Shown: positions 24,148 to 32,222, counted from the first letter of the stretch. The stretch: 64,000 bases of DNA from Agromyces sp. H17E-10 (GCF_022919715.1 NZ_CP095042.1:2046001-2110000); one strand, 5' to 3'. The notes: generated from the letters alone by a model not told the origin. Translations and numbers: made by a program.

Positions 24148-24990
24148 ATGTGTCGTTGGCTGGCCTACTCGGGAGAGCCGATCCAGCCCGCGCGGCTGAT
24201 CCTCGACACCCAGAACTCGCTCGTCGCGCAGTCGCTGAACTCGCCACTCGGCGCCGAGACCGTCAACGGCGACGGCTTCGGCGTCGGCTGGTATCCCGAA
24301 GGTGCGACGGTCGGCACCGAGCCGTGGCTCTTCCACAGCATCGAGCCGGCCTGGCACGACGAGAACCTGCGCGAGATCACCCGCGCGATCGAGAGCCCGC
24401 TGTTCTTCGCGCACGTGCGGGCGGCGGCGGGACCGCCCATCCAGCAGACCAACTGCCATCCGTTCCGGCACGAGAACTGGCTCTTCATGCACAACGGCGG
24501 GCTCGGCGGCTTCGCGGGCGTGCGCCGCGACCTCATGCTCGCGATCGACGAGTCGTTCTTCCCACTGATTCGCGGAACGACCGACACGGAGGTGCTGTTC
24601 TACCTCGCGCTCACGCTGGGCCTGCGCGACGATCCGGTCGCCGGCATGACGAAGGCGATCCGGAAGGTCGAGGAGGTCGGACACGCGCACGGTGTCGAGT
24701 TCCCGATGCAGGGCACCGTCGCCGTCGCGGACGGCGCGGCGGTATGGGCGTTCCGCTATTCGAGCGCTGGCCGCACGCGCACCCTGTTCCACTCGGTCGA
24801 CATGGCTTCGCTGCAGCAGATGTACCCCGACGCCCCGCAGTTGCAGGGTTTCGGGAAGACGGCGCGGGTCATCGTCTCGGAGCCGCTGACGGACATGCCG
24901 GGCGTCTTCGTCGAAGTGCCCGAGGCGACCGTCGCGATCCTCGACGGTGGGACGTACCGCCACGAGCCGTTCCTCGAGGGACCAGAGTAG
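24148..24990 (+). CDS. Class II glutamine amidotransferase (YafJ-like)
   Basis: A 280-residue Ntn-hydrolase of the GATase_6/YafJ type. The start at 24148 is fixed by the need for Cys at position 2 (MCRWLAYSG), which becomes the catalytic N-terminal nucleophile; a start nine bases upstream would bury it. Conserved blocks NGDGFGVGWYPE, FFAHVRAA, TNCHPFRHENWLFMHNGGL and TDTEVLFYLAL are present. No synthase domain is fused, so the acceptor of the released ammonia or gamma-glutamyl group is unknown. GGGAGGTGGGG precedes the ATG. An inverted repeat spanning its stop acts as terminator. Confidence 0.9.
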   Translation: MCRWLAYSGEPIQPARLILDTQNSLVAQSLNSPLGAETVNGDGFGVGWYPEGATVGTEPWLFHSIEPAWHDENLREITRAIESPLFFAHVRAAAGPPIQQTNCHPFRHENWLFMHNGGLGGFAGVRRDLMLAIDESFFPLIRGTTDTEVLFYLALTLGLRDDPVAGMTKAIRKVEEVGHAHGVEFPMQGTVAVADGAAVWAFRYSSAGRTRTLFHSVDMASLQQMYPDAPQLQGFGKTARVIVSEPLTDMPGVFVEVPEATVAILDGGTYRHEPFLEGPE

Positions 24991-25026
24991 GCGCGGATGC
25001 GCCGACCCCGGTCCCTCGAGGAACGG
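24967..25026. terminator. Bidirectional terminator whose left arm lies inside the amidotransferase gene
   Basis: CCGTTCCTCGAGGGACC (24967-24983, within the last codons of the + gene) pairs perfectly with GGTCCCTCGAGGAACGG (25010-25026). It separates convergent genes. Confidence 0.8.
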
Positions 25027-25036
25027 TCGAGCGTTG

Positions 25037-25204
25037 TCAGACGCTGGAGTTGCGGCCCGAGATCGCTCGAATCAACCAGGCGATCACGGCGATCGCCAAG
25101 AGGACGAGTCCGACCCAGAGCAGGAAGTTCAGCGACTGCACCAAGCCGCCGGTGATGGCGAGGATGATGGCGATGACGACGATGACGATCAGCAGGATGT
25201 TCAT
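25037..25204 (-). CDS. 55-residue two-helix membrane protein
   Basis: A small protein of 55 residues that is almost entirely two membrane helices: MNILLIVIVVIAIILAITGG and FLLWVGLVLLAIAVIAWLIR, ending ISGRNSSV. A GGAGGG ribosome site lies 8 bases before the ATG, and codon use and third-base GC agree with coding. It resembles small hydrophobic stress-induced proteins of actinobacteria, but no function is known. An upstream motif GTCAACCCCTTGA (25316-25328, minus strand) is shared with neighbouring stress-type genes. Confidence 0.78.
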   Translation of the reverse strand: MNILLIVIVVIAIILAITGGLVQSLNFLLWVGLVLLAIAVIAWLIRAISGRNSSV

Positions 25205-25315
25205 CGGGTGAATCCCTCCTTCGGGAGTGTCAGGGCCGATGGTCGGCCCCCGGTCGGTCGGTCCCGGTCGGGCGGGTCACGACTCTTCCACGGTAGGGAC
25301 GGCGGCGTTCGGGCT

Positions 25316-25328
25316 TCAAGGGGTTGAC
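25316..25328 (-). promoter_or_regulatory. Stress-island motif, copy 1
   Basis: GTCAACCCCTTGA on the minus strand, about 110 bases upstream of the 55-residue gene. It is related to motifs at 25422 and 26997 on the plus strand. Read on the opposite strand it contains TTGAC, so it could instead be a -35 box facing away. Confidence 0.4.
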
Positions 25329-25421
25329 TTCCCGCAACGGGATCGAGAGTGTTCGCGCGGGCCACCGGCGCACGCGGGCACGTACCACAGTCGATGCGGC
25401 ATCGGCGCCGCTCACGACCGC

Positions 25422-25436
25422 AGGCTGTCAAGCCCT
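25422..25436 (+). promoter_or_regulatory. Stress-island motif, copy 2
   Basis: AGGCTGTCAAGCCCT, differing at one base from AGGCTGTCAATCCCT at 26997-27011. It lies 35 bases upstream of the Rieske oxidoreductase start. Confidence 0.45.
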
Positions 25437-25470
25437 CGCGCCTGCACCGGGGCGCCGGGACGATTGAGTC

Positions 25471-26943
25471 ATGGGATCGCTCTGGCGGGACGGTGTCGAG
25501 GCGGGCGCCGTCGACGACCTGCCTCGAGAGCGCGACTGCGACGTGCTCGTCGTCGGGGCCGGCCTCGTCGGGCTGACGGTCGCCGTGCAGCTGGCGCACG
25601 CCGGTCGCCGGGTCGTGGTGCTCGATGCCGCCGAGCCGGGCTCGCTCACGACCGGCGGCTCGACCGGCAAGGTCACCCTGCTGCAGGGCGCTCGGCTCTC
25701 GACGGTGCGGGAGCGCAACTCGATCGAGGTCGCGGCCGCGTACCTCGAGGCGTGCCGCAACGGCGCGGCATGGCTCCGCGCCCTGCTCTCAGGCCACGAC
25801 GAGGGCTACGAGGAGGCGACCGCCTACAGCTTCGCCACGACTGCGGCGGGCGCCGAGCAGCTGGCGGCCGAGCACGACGTCGCGCGCGAGCTCGGTCTCG
25901 GGGTGCGCTGGGGCGACCCGGCCGAGTGCCCGGTCGAGGCGCGCAGCGTGCTCGCGCTCGATGACCAGTTCATGCTCGACCCGATGGTGCTCGTGCGCCG
26001 GCTCGTGACGATCGCCCGGGTCGCCCGCATCCCCGTGGTCGCCGGATGCCGCGTGCTCGACGTGCGGTCGTCGGGCTCGGGACACGAGGTCGAGACCGAG
26101 CGGGGCGTGCTGCGCGCCGACGAGCTCGTGCTCGCGACCGGCACCCCGATCGTCGATCGGGGGCTCACCTTCGCACGCACGACGCCCTCCCGGTCGCACG
26201 TCGCGGCGTTCGCGACCGGCAGCCGTCGGCTCGCCGGCATGCACCTCACGGTCGACGGACCGACGCGATCGTTGCGGCCGGCACGTCGGGGCGGCGTGGA
26301 ATACCTCGTCGTCGCCGGCAACGACGACCTGGTCGGTCATGCGGCATCGACCGCGGAGCGGGCGCGGGAGCTGCATCGGTGGGTGGGTGACCGCTTCCCC
26401 GGGGCGCGCCTCACCCACCACTGGGCGGCCCAGGACTACGACTCGCTCGACGGGGCGCCCGATGTCGACCGGCTCGGCAGCGATGGCCCGTGGTTCGCGA
26501 GCGGGTTCGGCAAGTGGGGGCTCGCGGCCGGGGCCGCCGCCGGCATCGCCATCGCCCAGGGCCTCGGCGGTGACCTGCCCGACTGGGCGGCGCGGCTCTA
26601 CGACCGACCGGTCACGGCGTCGGATGCCGGAGCCGTCGTGGCGCGGAACGCCGACGCGGTCGGGCGGTTGCTCGGCGGCGTCGTCCGAGCGATCTCGGGC
26701 TCCCACGACGGGCCGGCGGCCGAGGGCGAGGGACGGGTCGAGCGGGGCGTGCCGCCGATCGCCGAGAGCACCGTCGACGGCGTGACCCGCCGAGTCTCGG
26801 CCGTGTGCACCCATCTCGGCGGAATCGTGGCCTGGAACGACGAGGAATGCACGTGGGACTGCCCGCTGCACGGCAGCCGGTTCGCCGCTGACGGACGCCG
26901 TCTCGAGGGGCCCGGGCGTACCGACCTCGCGCCGGACGCATGA
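25471..26943 (+). CDS. FAD-dependent oxidoreductase with C-terminal Rieske [2Fe-2S] domain
   Basis: A 490-residue fusion. The N-terminal FAD fold begins with CDVLVVGAGLVGLTVAVQLA (dinucleotide-binding GxGxxG) and is of the DAO type. The C-terminal domain carries Rieske ligands C446-T-H448 and C464-P-L-H467, which bind a [2Fe-2S] cluster. This architecture is common in actinobacteria and Bacillus (YhfW-like), where the substrate is not known. No strong ribosome site precedes the ATG at 25471. It is followed by a terminator at 26951. The neighbours (CsbD, DUF892, small membrane protein) suggest a stress or redox role. Confidence 0.88.
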   Translation: MGSLWRDGVEAGAVDDLPRERDCDVLVVGAGLVGLTVAVQLAHAGRRVVVLDAAEPGSLTTGGSTGKVTLLQGARLSTVRERNSIEVAAAYLEACRNGAAWLRALLSGHDEGYEEATAYSFATTAAGAEQLAAEHDVARELGLGVRWGDPAECPVEARSVLALDDQFMLDPMVLVRRLVTIARVARIPVVAGCRVLDVRSSGSGHEVETERGVLRADELVLATGTPIVDRGLTFARTTPSRSHVAAFATGSRRLAGMHLTVDGPTRSLRPARRGGVEYLVVAGNDDLVGHAASTAERARELHRWVGDRFPGARLTHHWAAQDYDSLDGAPDVDRLGSDGPWFASGFGKWGLAAGAAAGIAIAQGLGGDLPDWAARLYDRPVTASDAGAVVARNADAVGRLLGGVVRAISGSHDGPAAEGEGRVERGVPPIAESTVDGVTRRVSAVCTHLGGIVAWNDEECTWDCPLHGSRFAADGRRLEGPGRTDLAPDA

Positions 26944-26950
26944 GCACGCG

Positions 26951-26978
26951 CGGGCGAGCGCGCGTGAGCGCGCGCCCG
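26951..26978 (+). terminator. Terminator of the Rieske oxidoreductase gene
   Basis: CGGGCGAGCGCGC - GTGA - GCGCGCGCCCG forms an 11-bp stem with a two-base bulge and is followed by TTTCGG. It begins 8 bases after the stop. Confidence 0.75.
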
Positions 26979-26996
26979 TTTCGGCACATCGCTCCG

Positions 26997-27011
26997 AGGC
27001 TGTCAATCCCT
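26997..27011 (+). promoter_or_regulatory. Stress-island motif, copy 3
   Basis: AGGCTGTCAATCCCT, followed by TGAGGGG and, 23 bases later, GTGGAAG. A GTGGAAG word also follows copy 1 at similar distance. It lies about 120 bases upstream of the csbD-like gene. Confidence 0.45.
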
Positions 27012-27130
27012 TGAGGGGTCATCGGCCCGGTGCGAGCGTGGAAGCAGGTGCCGAGCCAGGCACCGGCGCCGATCGGGCGCCCCTCGTTGCCGGCTCGGCA
27101 TCGGGGACTCGATACACAGGGGTGATCACG

Positions 27131-27331
27131 ATGGGAATCGGAGACAAGGCCAAGCATCAGGCCGAAGAGGCCGGCGCGAAGATCAAGCAGGGCGTCGGCA
27201 AGGTGACGGGCAACGAGGAGATGGAGGCCGAGGGCCACGTCGACGAGGCCAAGGCCGACATGAAGCAGGCCGGCGACGAGGTGAAGGACGCGGGCGAACG
27301 CGCCAAGGACGTCTTCACGGATCGCGACTGA
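27131..27331 (+). CDS. CsbD-family stress protein
   Basis: A 66-residue, highly charged helical protein of the CsbD family (MGIGDKAKHQAEEAGAKIKQ; GKVTGNEEMEAEGHVDEAKA). CsbD proteins are induced by general stress in Bacillus and many actinobacteria; their molecular role is not established. AGGGGTGA lies 7 bases before the ATG. It is followed 10 bases later by the DUF892 gene, so the two are probably cotranscribed. Confidence 0.9.
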   Translation: MGIGDKAKHQAEEAGAKIKQGVGKVTGNEEMEAEGHVDEAKADMKQAGDEVKDAGERAKDVFTDRD

Positions 27332-27341
27332 GGGCCGCGTC

Positions 27342-27824
27342 ATGGTCAAGCAGAGCCTCGAGAGCCCCGGCGACCTGCTGCACTTCCAGCTGCGCACGGC
27401 GATGACGATGGAGAACGACTCCCTCGCGGCGCTGGGCGAACTCGCCGGTGCGGTGAAGAGCGCGGAGATCAAGAAGCTCTTCCGCCATCACGCCGACGAG
27501 ACGCGCGAGCAGATCGCCAACCTCCAGCAGGTGTTCCGGCTGCTCGAACTGCGCGAATCGACCGCGCCGTCGCCGAGCACGAAGGGCATCAGCCGCCAGG
27601 CCGCCTCGCTGCTCGAGCGGAGCGCGCCGAAGCTGCGCGATCAGGCCGCGCTCGCGAGCGCACTCGGCAACGAGCACTACGAGATCTCCGCGTACGAGTC
27701 GCTGATCGTGCCGGTGACCGCGATGGGCGCCACCGATGCGGCCGCTCTGCTGCAGGCGAACCTCGACCAGGAGTCGCACACGAGCGAGGAGATCCGCACG
27801 AAGTTGCAGTCGATCGCGGGGTGA
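27342..27824 (+). CDS. DUF892 ferritin-like protein (YciF type)
   Basis: A 160-residue four-helix protein of the DUF892/YciE-YciF family. Residues that could bind metal are visible: E in MTMENDSLAAL, the HH pair in LFRHHADETREQ, E in GNEHYEISAYESL, and E/H in LDQESHTSEEI. Such proteins have a ferritin-like fold and are stress-induced; catalysis is unproven. It sits in the csbD operon and ends at a strong terminator. Confidence 0.87.
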   Translation: MVKQSLESPGDLLHFQLRTAMTMENDSLAALGELAGAVKSAEIKKLFRHHADETREQIANLQQVFRLLELRESTAPSPSTKGISRQAASLLERSAPKLRDQAALASALGNEHYEISAYESLIVPVTAMGATDAAALLQANLDQESHTSEEIRTKLQSIAG

Positions 27825-27834
27825 TGCACGACGA

Positions 27835-27866
27835 GAAGGGGGCGCACCGAACGGTGCGCCCCCTTC
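27835..27866. terminator. Bidirectional terminator between csbD-DUF892 and the ABC exporter operon
   Basis: GAAGGGGGCGCACCG and CGGTGCGCCCCCTTC pair perfectly over 15 bases around the two-base AA centre. It lies between convergent genes. Confidence 0.9.
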
Positions 27867-27876
27867 GTCGCGCGGC

Positions 27877-28203
27877 TCACTCGCCGCCTTCGCGCGCCTT
27901 CGCGACGAGCGACGCCTGGTAGCGGTCGGCGTACGTCGGCGTGTCCTTCACGAGGTCGTCGGCGAACGCGGCGACGTCGTCGCCGATGAGCTCGATGACG
28001 CCGACGCCCTTCGCCGCGCCGTCCTCGAAGAAGTCGACGATGCCCGAGAGCAGGGTGCCGTCCTCGAGGCCGACGGGGCCGATCTTGAAGTAGTACTTCT
28101 GGATCTCGCCGTAGACCACCTGGTAGTCCTTCGGCAGGGTCCGGACCCGAGCCTGGTGGGCGCGCCACTCGCGCTTGCCCTCGATGATGTCGTGGATTCC
28201 CAT
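27877..28203 (-). CDS. DUF1048-family protein (paralogue 3 of operon)
   Basis: A 108-residue protein of the DUF1048 family: MGIHDIIEGKREWRAHQARV, then a conserved PKDYQVVYGEIQKYYFK helix and a glutamate/aspartate-rich GDDVAAFADDL segment. Such small helical proteins are found with PadR regulators and ABC exporters; their function is not known. It is the last gene of the PadR operon, 1 base after the previous paralogue. Confidence 0.85.
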   Translation of the reverse strand: MGIHDIIEGKREWRAHQARVRTLPKDYQVVYGEIQKYYFKIGPVGLEDGTLLSGIVDFFEDGAAKGVGVIELIGDDVAAFADDLVKDTPTYADRYQASLVAKAREGGE

Positions 28204-28204
28204 G

Positions 28205-28561
28205 TCAGCCTCCCAGCCGTGCGAGCTTCTTCGCGACGTTGCGGTTGAGCTGCTCGCGCCACTTGTCGCGGAAGCCCTTGGCCCCCTCGCCGCCGGCCAG
28301 CGCCTGGCAGAACCCGGGGATGTCGTCGCCGAGCACCTCGTCGATGCCCTGTCCTTCTGCGGCCGTCTCCTCGAGGAGTCCGAGGACCCCGTCGAGGATC
28401 GGCATCAGGTTGCGGCCCGTGAAGTCGGCGTAGCCCCAGAGCTGGAGCTTGATCTCCTCGAAGGCCGCCCGGTAGTCGGCCGGCAGGGCCTCGGCTCGGG
28501 CGTCGAACGCCGTGAGCTCCCTGCGGAGGTCGTTGCCGGTGATGGTGTCCCAGAAATTCAT
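28205..28561 (-). CDS. DUF1048-family protein (paralogue 2 of operon)
   Basis: A 118-residue DUF1048 protein starting MNFWDTITGNDLRRELTAFD. It shares with its neighbours the LPADYRAAFEEIKLQLW helix and the VLGDDIPGFCQAL block. GGAGGAG precedes the ATG by 7 bases. It follows the ABC permease after 62 bases, the only notable gap in the operon, which may hold an internal promoter. Confidence 0.85.
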   Translation of the reverse strand: MNFWDTITGNDLRRELTAFDARAEALPADYRAAFEEIKLQLWGYADFTGRNLMPILDGVLGLLEETAAEGQGIDEVLGDDIPGFCQALAGGEGAKGFRDKWREQLNRNVAKKLARLGG

Positions 28562-28623
28562 GTCTCTCCTCCTCGATGCGTGAGACGGCGGGATGCCGCG
28601 GCGCAGTCGCCGCGGCATCCGGT

Positions 28624-29388
28624 TCAGCTGAGCTTGCGGCGGTAGGCCGCGAGCGCCCCGATGTAGCCGATCGCGATGATGCCGACGAGCCAGGCGAGCG
28701 CGACCCAGATGTCGCTGCCGACGGGCTGGCCGCTGAACAGCGCGCGGGTGGTGTCGACGATCGAGGTGACGGGCTGGTTCTCGGCGAACCAGGCCACGGG
28801 GCCCGGCATCGAGTCGGTCGGCACGAACGCCGAGCTGATGAACGGCAGGAAGATCAGCGGGTAGGCGAAGGCGCTCGCGCCGTCGACCGTCTTCGCCGAG
28901 AGTCCCGCGATCACCGCGAGCCAGGTCAGGGCCAGCGTGAACAGCACCAGGATGCCGATGACCGCGAGCCACGCCCACAGGTCGGCTCCCGTGCGGAAGC
29001 CCATGATGAGCGCGACGCCGGTGACGATCGCGATCGAGACCAGGTTCGAGACGAGCGAGGTCAGCACGTGCCCCCAGAGCACGCTCGACCGGGCGATCGG
29101 CATCGACTGGAAGCGGTCGAAGATGCCGCCCTGCAGGTCGAGGAACAGCCGGTACGAGGTGTACGCGACGCCCGACGCGATCGTGATGAGCAGGATGCCG
29201 GGCAGCATGTAGTCGATGTACGACTCGTTCGACCCGGTGTTGATCGCTCCGCCGAGCACGTACACGAACAGCAGCATGAGGGCGATCGGGGTGACCGCGG
29301 TCGTGATGATCGTGTCAGGGCTGCGGAGGATGTGGCGCAGCGAGCGGCCCGTGAGCACGGCCGTGTCGCTGATGGCGTGGGTGGTCAT
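28624..29388 (-). CDS. ABC-2 type exporter permease (DrrB-like)
   Basis: A 254-residue permease of the ABC-2 family. It has about six helices, including VTPIALMLLFVYVLGGAINT and ITIASGVAYTSYRLFLDLQG, with the family motif GIFDRFQSMPIARSSVLWGH in the first cytoplasmic loop. AAGGAGG precedes the ATG, which overlaps the ATPase stop (ATGA). With the ATPase it forms a drug- or lipid-type exporter similar to DrrAB; the substrate is unknown. Confidence 0.9.
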   Translation of the reverse strand: MTTHAISDTAVLTGRSLRHILRSPDTIITTAVTPIALMLLFVYVLGGAINTGSNESYIDYMLPGILLITIASGVAYTSYRLFLDLQGGIFDRFQSMPIARSSVLWGHVLTSLVSNLVSIAIVTGVALIMGFRTGADLWAWLAVIGILVLFTLALTWLAVIAGLSAKTVDGASAFAYPLIFLPFISSAFVPTDSMPGPVAWFAENQPVTSIVDTTRALFSGQPVGSDIWVALAWLVGIIAIGYIGALAAYRRKLS

Positions 29389-30194
29389 CGTGTTGCCTCC
29401 TTCTGGGTTTCGGCGGCGTCTCCCTGCTCGTCGCCCGTCTCGCCGACGAGGGCGAGGAAGACGTCTTCGAGGGAGGGCTGCTTCTCGACGTACTCGACCT
29501 TGGCCGCGGGCAGCAGCCGCTTCAGCTCGTCGAGCGTGCCGTTCTGGATGATGGTGCCGCGGTGCAGGATCGCGATGCGGTCGGCGAGCTGCTCGGCCTC
29601 GTCGAGGTACTGGGTCGTGAGGAGCACCGTGGTGCCCCCGTCGGCCAGCTGCTTGACGGTCTGCCACACCTCGATGCGGGCCTGCGGGTCGAGGCCGGTC
29701 GTCGGCTCGTCGAGGAAGATGATCGACGGGCTGCCGATCAGGCTCATCGCGATGTCGAGCCGGCGGCGCATGCCGCCCGAGTAGGTGCCGGCCTTGCGGC
29801 CGCCGGCCTCGGTGAGCGAGAACCGGGCGAGCAGGTCGTCGGCGATCTTGCCGGGATGCTTCTGGTGGCGCAGCTTCGCGACGAGCACGAGGTTCTCACG
29901 GCCCGTGAGCACCTCGTCGACCGCGGCGAACTGCCCGGTCAGGCTGATCGCCTCGCGCACGCCCGGCGCGTCGGTTGCGACATCCTGCCCGCCGACCGTC
30001 GCGGAGCCCGCGTCGGCCTTCAGCAGGGTGGAGAGGATGCGCACGAGGGTGGTCTTGCCCGCGCCGTTCGAACCGAGCAGGGCGAAGATCGAGCCCCGGG
30101 CGACGTCGAAGTCGACGCCCCGCAGCACGTGCAGGTCTTTGAACGACTTCTCGATGCCCTGCACCCGGATGGCGGGTTCGGTGACGGTGGTCAT
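29385..30194 (-). CDS. ABC exporter ATPase (DrrA-like)
   Basis: A 269-residue ATPase. Walker A is LLGSNGAGKTTLVRIL, the signature is TYSGGMRRRLDIAMSLI and Walker B is IIFLDEPTTGLD. Length and a C-terminal VEYVEKQPSLEDVFLALVGE block match the DrrA-type daunorubicin exporters. ATG at 30194 overlaps the DUF1048 stop upstream, and its own stop overlaps the permease start. It belongs to the PadR operon, so expression is probably released by an effector of PadR. Confidence 0.93.
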   Translation of the reverse strand: MTTVTEPAIRVQGIEKSFKDLHVLRGVDFDVARGSIFALLGSNGAGKTTLVRILSTLLKADAGSATVGGQDVATDAPGVREAISLTGQFAAVDEVLTGRENLVLVAKLRHQKHPGKIADDLLARFSLTEAGGRKAGTYSGGMRRRLDIAMSLIGSPSIIFLDEPTTGLDPQARIEVWQTVKQLADGGTTVLLTTQYLDEAEQLADRIAILHRGTIIQNGTLDELKRLLPAAKVEYVEKQPSLEDVFLALVGETGDEQGDAAETQKEATR

Positions 30195-30556
30195 GACTGC
30201 TCCTTCTTCGCGTCGTCGATCGCCTGGTTGAGGCGAGCGCGCTCCTTGTCGATCCACCGCTTGCCGCCGTACGCCTGGGCGAACGACTCGGTGAACTCGA
30301 CGGGGTCGTCGCCGATGATGTCGGCGACCGGGGTGCCGTCGATCGCGGCCCGCTCGAACAGGTCGGCGAGGTCGGCGATCATCTGCACCATGGTGTCGCC
30401 GTCGGTGACGTCACCCGAGTACAGGAGGTACCGGTGCACGGCTCCTGCCGCTTCGGCGTAGGGGGCGGGAAGGCCGTCGATGCGCGCCTTCGCCTGCTTG
30501 TACTGCTTCTTCTGCTCGAGCGAGCCCGTGAGGGCTTCGATCCACTTGGCAGCCAT
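30191..30556 (-). CDS. DUF1048-family protein (paralogue 1 of operon)
   Basis: A 121-residue DUF1048 protein (MAAKWIEALTGSLEQKKQYK...). The shared helix reads LPAPYAEAAGAVHRYLL and the acidic block IIGDDPVEFTESFAQAY. The ATG at 30556 is chosen because GGAG lies 8 bases upstream; GTG two codons earlier is possible. It sits between the PadR regulator and the ABC ATPase, overlapping the latter by ATGA, so three paralogues bracket the exporter genes. Confidence 0.85.
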   Translation of the reverse strand: MAAKWIEALTGSLEQKKQYKQAKARIDGLPAPYAEAAGAVHRYLLYSGDVTDGDTMVQMIADLADLFERAAIDGTPVADIIGDDPVEFTESFAQAYGGKRWIDKERARLNQAIDDAKKEQS

Positions 30557-30558
30557 GG

Positions 30559-30924
30559 TCACTGCTCCTTCTCGATGTCGGTGATGTCGTTCGTGTCGGT
30601 GATGTCGCTGCGGAGCTGTTCGATGCGTTCTGCGAGGAAGCTCCAGGTCCCCCAGAATTCGGCGAGCTCGCCGCGGCCCTGCTCGTTGAGCGTGAAGACC
30701 TTGCGCGGCGGGCCCTTCTCGGAGGGCACCTTCTCGACGTCGACGAGCCCGCGCTGCTCGACCCGCACGAGGAGGGCGTAGATCGTGCCCTCGGCGATGT
30801 CGGTGAAGCCGTGCTCGCGCAGTCGCGCCGTGATCTCGTAGCCGTAGGCCGGAGCCGTGGCGAGGATCGCGAGGACGATGCCCTCGAGCGTGCCCTTGAG
30901 CATCTCGGTCATCTGCTTGCCCAT
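30559..30924 (-). CDS. PadR-family transcriptional regulator
   Basis: A 121-residue PadR repressor with the winged helix LKGTLEGIVLAILATAPAYG and the wing EGTIYALLVRVEQRGLVDVE. The family usually represses an adjacent efflux operon and is released by ligand. It is the first gene of a six-gene operon containing an ABC exporter and three DUF1048 proteins. A long inverted repeat (30941-31027) immediately upstream is the likely autoregulatory operator. Confidence 0.93.
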   Translation of the reverse strand: MGKQMTEMLKGTLEGIVLAILATAPAYGYEITARLREHGFTDIAEGTIYALLVRVEQRGLVDVEKVPSEKGPPRKVFTLNEQGRGELAEFWGTWSFLAERIEQLRSDITDTNDITDIEKEQ

Positions 30925-30940
30925 CAGGCCACCCCCTTCT

Positions 30941-31027
30941 TGCTATTCAGTGTTGCTGGTAATCAGTCTTGCTAGGTACCACTAGAAAGTAACACTGAGT
31001 ACCGGTACTTAGCAACACCGAATAGCA
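30941..31027. promoter_or_regulatory. Long inverted repeat upstream of padR (probable PadR operator region)
   Basis: TGCTATTCAGTGTTGCT (30941-30957) and AGCAACACCGAATAGCA (31011-31027) are inverted copies with one mismatch, 53 bases apart. Between them are further palindromic words around CTAGGTACCACTAG and GAGTACCGGTACTTAG. The segment is locally AT-richer than its surroundings, which suits a promoter. Confidence 0.7.
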
Positions 31028-31181
31028 GGATTTCTCGAAATTCCTCGGCGGCGGTCGATCGGATGCCTCGGTGCGGCGTCGCCCTCTCAGGTTCGCGCCG
31101 GGCGGGGCCGGCCATCAACGGGCCGTTCGGGTGCGCTGCGATAACGTGGCGCTTATCGTCTGGCCGGTGCGGAGGAGTGCG

Positions 31182-32081
31182 GTGGAGCTGCGAGACATCG
31201 AGATCTTCCTCACCCTCGCGGAGGAACTGCATTTCGGTCGAACCGCGGAACGCCTCTACGTCTCGCAGGCGCGGGTCAGCCAGGCGATCAAGAGCCAGGA
31301 GGCCCAGATCGGCGGGGCGCTGTTCGAGCGGAGCAGTCGACGCGTCATCCTGACGCCGCTCGGCGAGCGACTGCGCGACGACCTCGCCGACGGGTACGGC
31401 GCGATCATCGCCGGTGTCGCCAAGGCGAGGGAGTCGGCACGGGGTGCCGTGGGCACGCTCCGGCTCGGCGTCATGGGCAGCGACAGCGGCATGTTCATCG
31501 ACCTCCTCGACGAGTTCCGGCGCCGCAACCCCGGCGCCGAGCTCGAGACCCGCGAGATCACCTTCAGCGATGCGTTCGGGCCGTTGCGGCGGGGCGAGGT
31601 CGATGCGGCAGTGGTGTGGAAGCCCGTCTGGGACCCCGACCTCACGGTCGGCCCCACGGTGTTCACTTGCGGCCGGGTGTTCGCGGTCTGGAAGGGGCAT
31701 CCGCTCGCCGACCGCGAGTCGATCTCGCTCGAGGACCTCGCCGACCACCTGATCGGCGACCCTGTCGGCGGGCCGGAGCACTGGATGGACGGGATGATTC
31801 CGCGCCACACGCCGAGTGGTCGCCCGATCCCGCGCTCGGGCCCGCGGCCGAGCACCTTCAGCGAACTGCTGGCCCTCGTGGCCGGCCGGCGCAGCGCGAT
31901 GGTCGCCGGATCGCCCGCGACCTTCTACGGCGGGCATCCGGGTGTGGTCTTCGTGCCCATCGCCGACGCGCCGCCGCTCGAGTACGCGCTCGTCTGGCGC
32001 ACCGCCAACGCCGGCCCGCTCGTCGGGGCCTTCGCCGACGCCTGTCGGGCACCCTGGCCGGAGGGGTCGCCCGACGTCTGA
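31182..32081 (+). CDS. LysR-family transcriptional regulator
   Basis: A 299-residue LysR regulator. The helix-turn-helix lies at residues 1-60 (VELRDIEIFLTLAEELHFGR, then QARVSQAIKSQEAQIGGALF) and the effector-binding domain follows. GTG at 31182 has GGAGGAG upstream. It is divergent from the PadR operon, 257 bases away, with a GATAAC box near 31140. No metabolic gene adjoins in the same direction, so the target is not evident. Confidence 0.93.
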   Translation: MELRDIEIFLTLAEELHFGRTAERLYVSQARVSQAIKSQEAQIGGALFERSSRRVILTPLGERLRDDLADGYGAIIAGVAKARESARGAVGTLRLGVMGSDSGMFIDLLDEFRRRNPGAELETREITFSDAFGPLRRGEVDAAVVWKPVWDPDLTVGPTVFTCGRVFAVWKGHPLADRESISLEDLADHLIGDPVGGPEHWMDGMIPRHTPSGRPIPRSGPRPSTFSELLALVAGRRSAMVAGSPATFYGGHPGVVFVPIADAPPLEYALVWRTANAGPLVGAFADACRAPWPEGSPDV

Positions 32082-32222
32082 ACGCCGACCCGGGACCGGA
32101 GAGCGCGGTGGACGCTGTCATGCTCACGGCATGACGCGGTGGCCGCCGCCCTTCGAGAGCCGTGAAGGCGCCGCAGGTCGTTTTCGGCGATCCGGCGGCG
32201 CGGTAGCGTCTCGGCGGTAACG

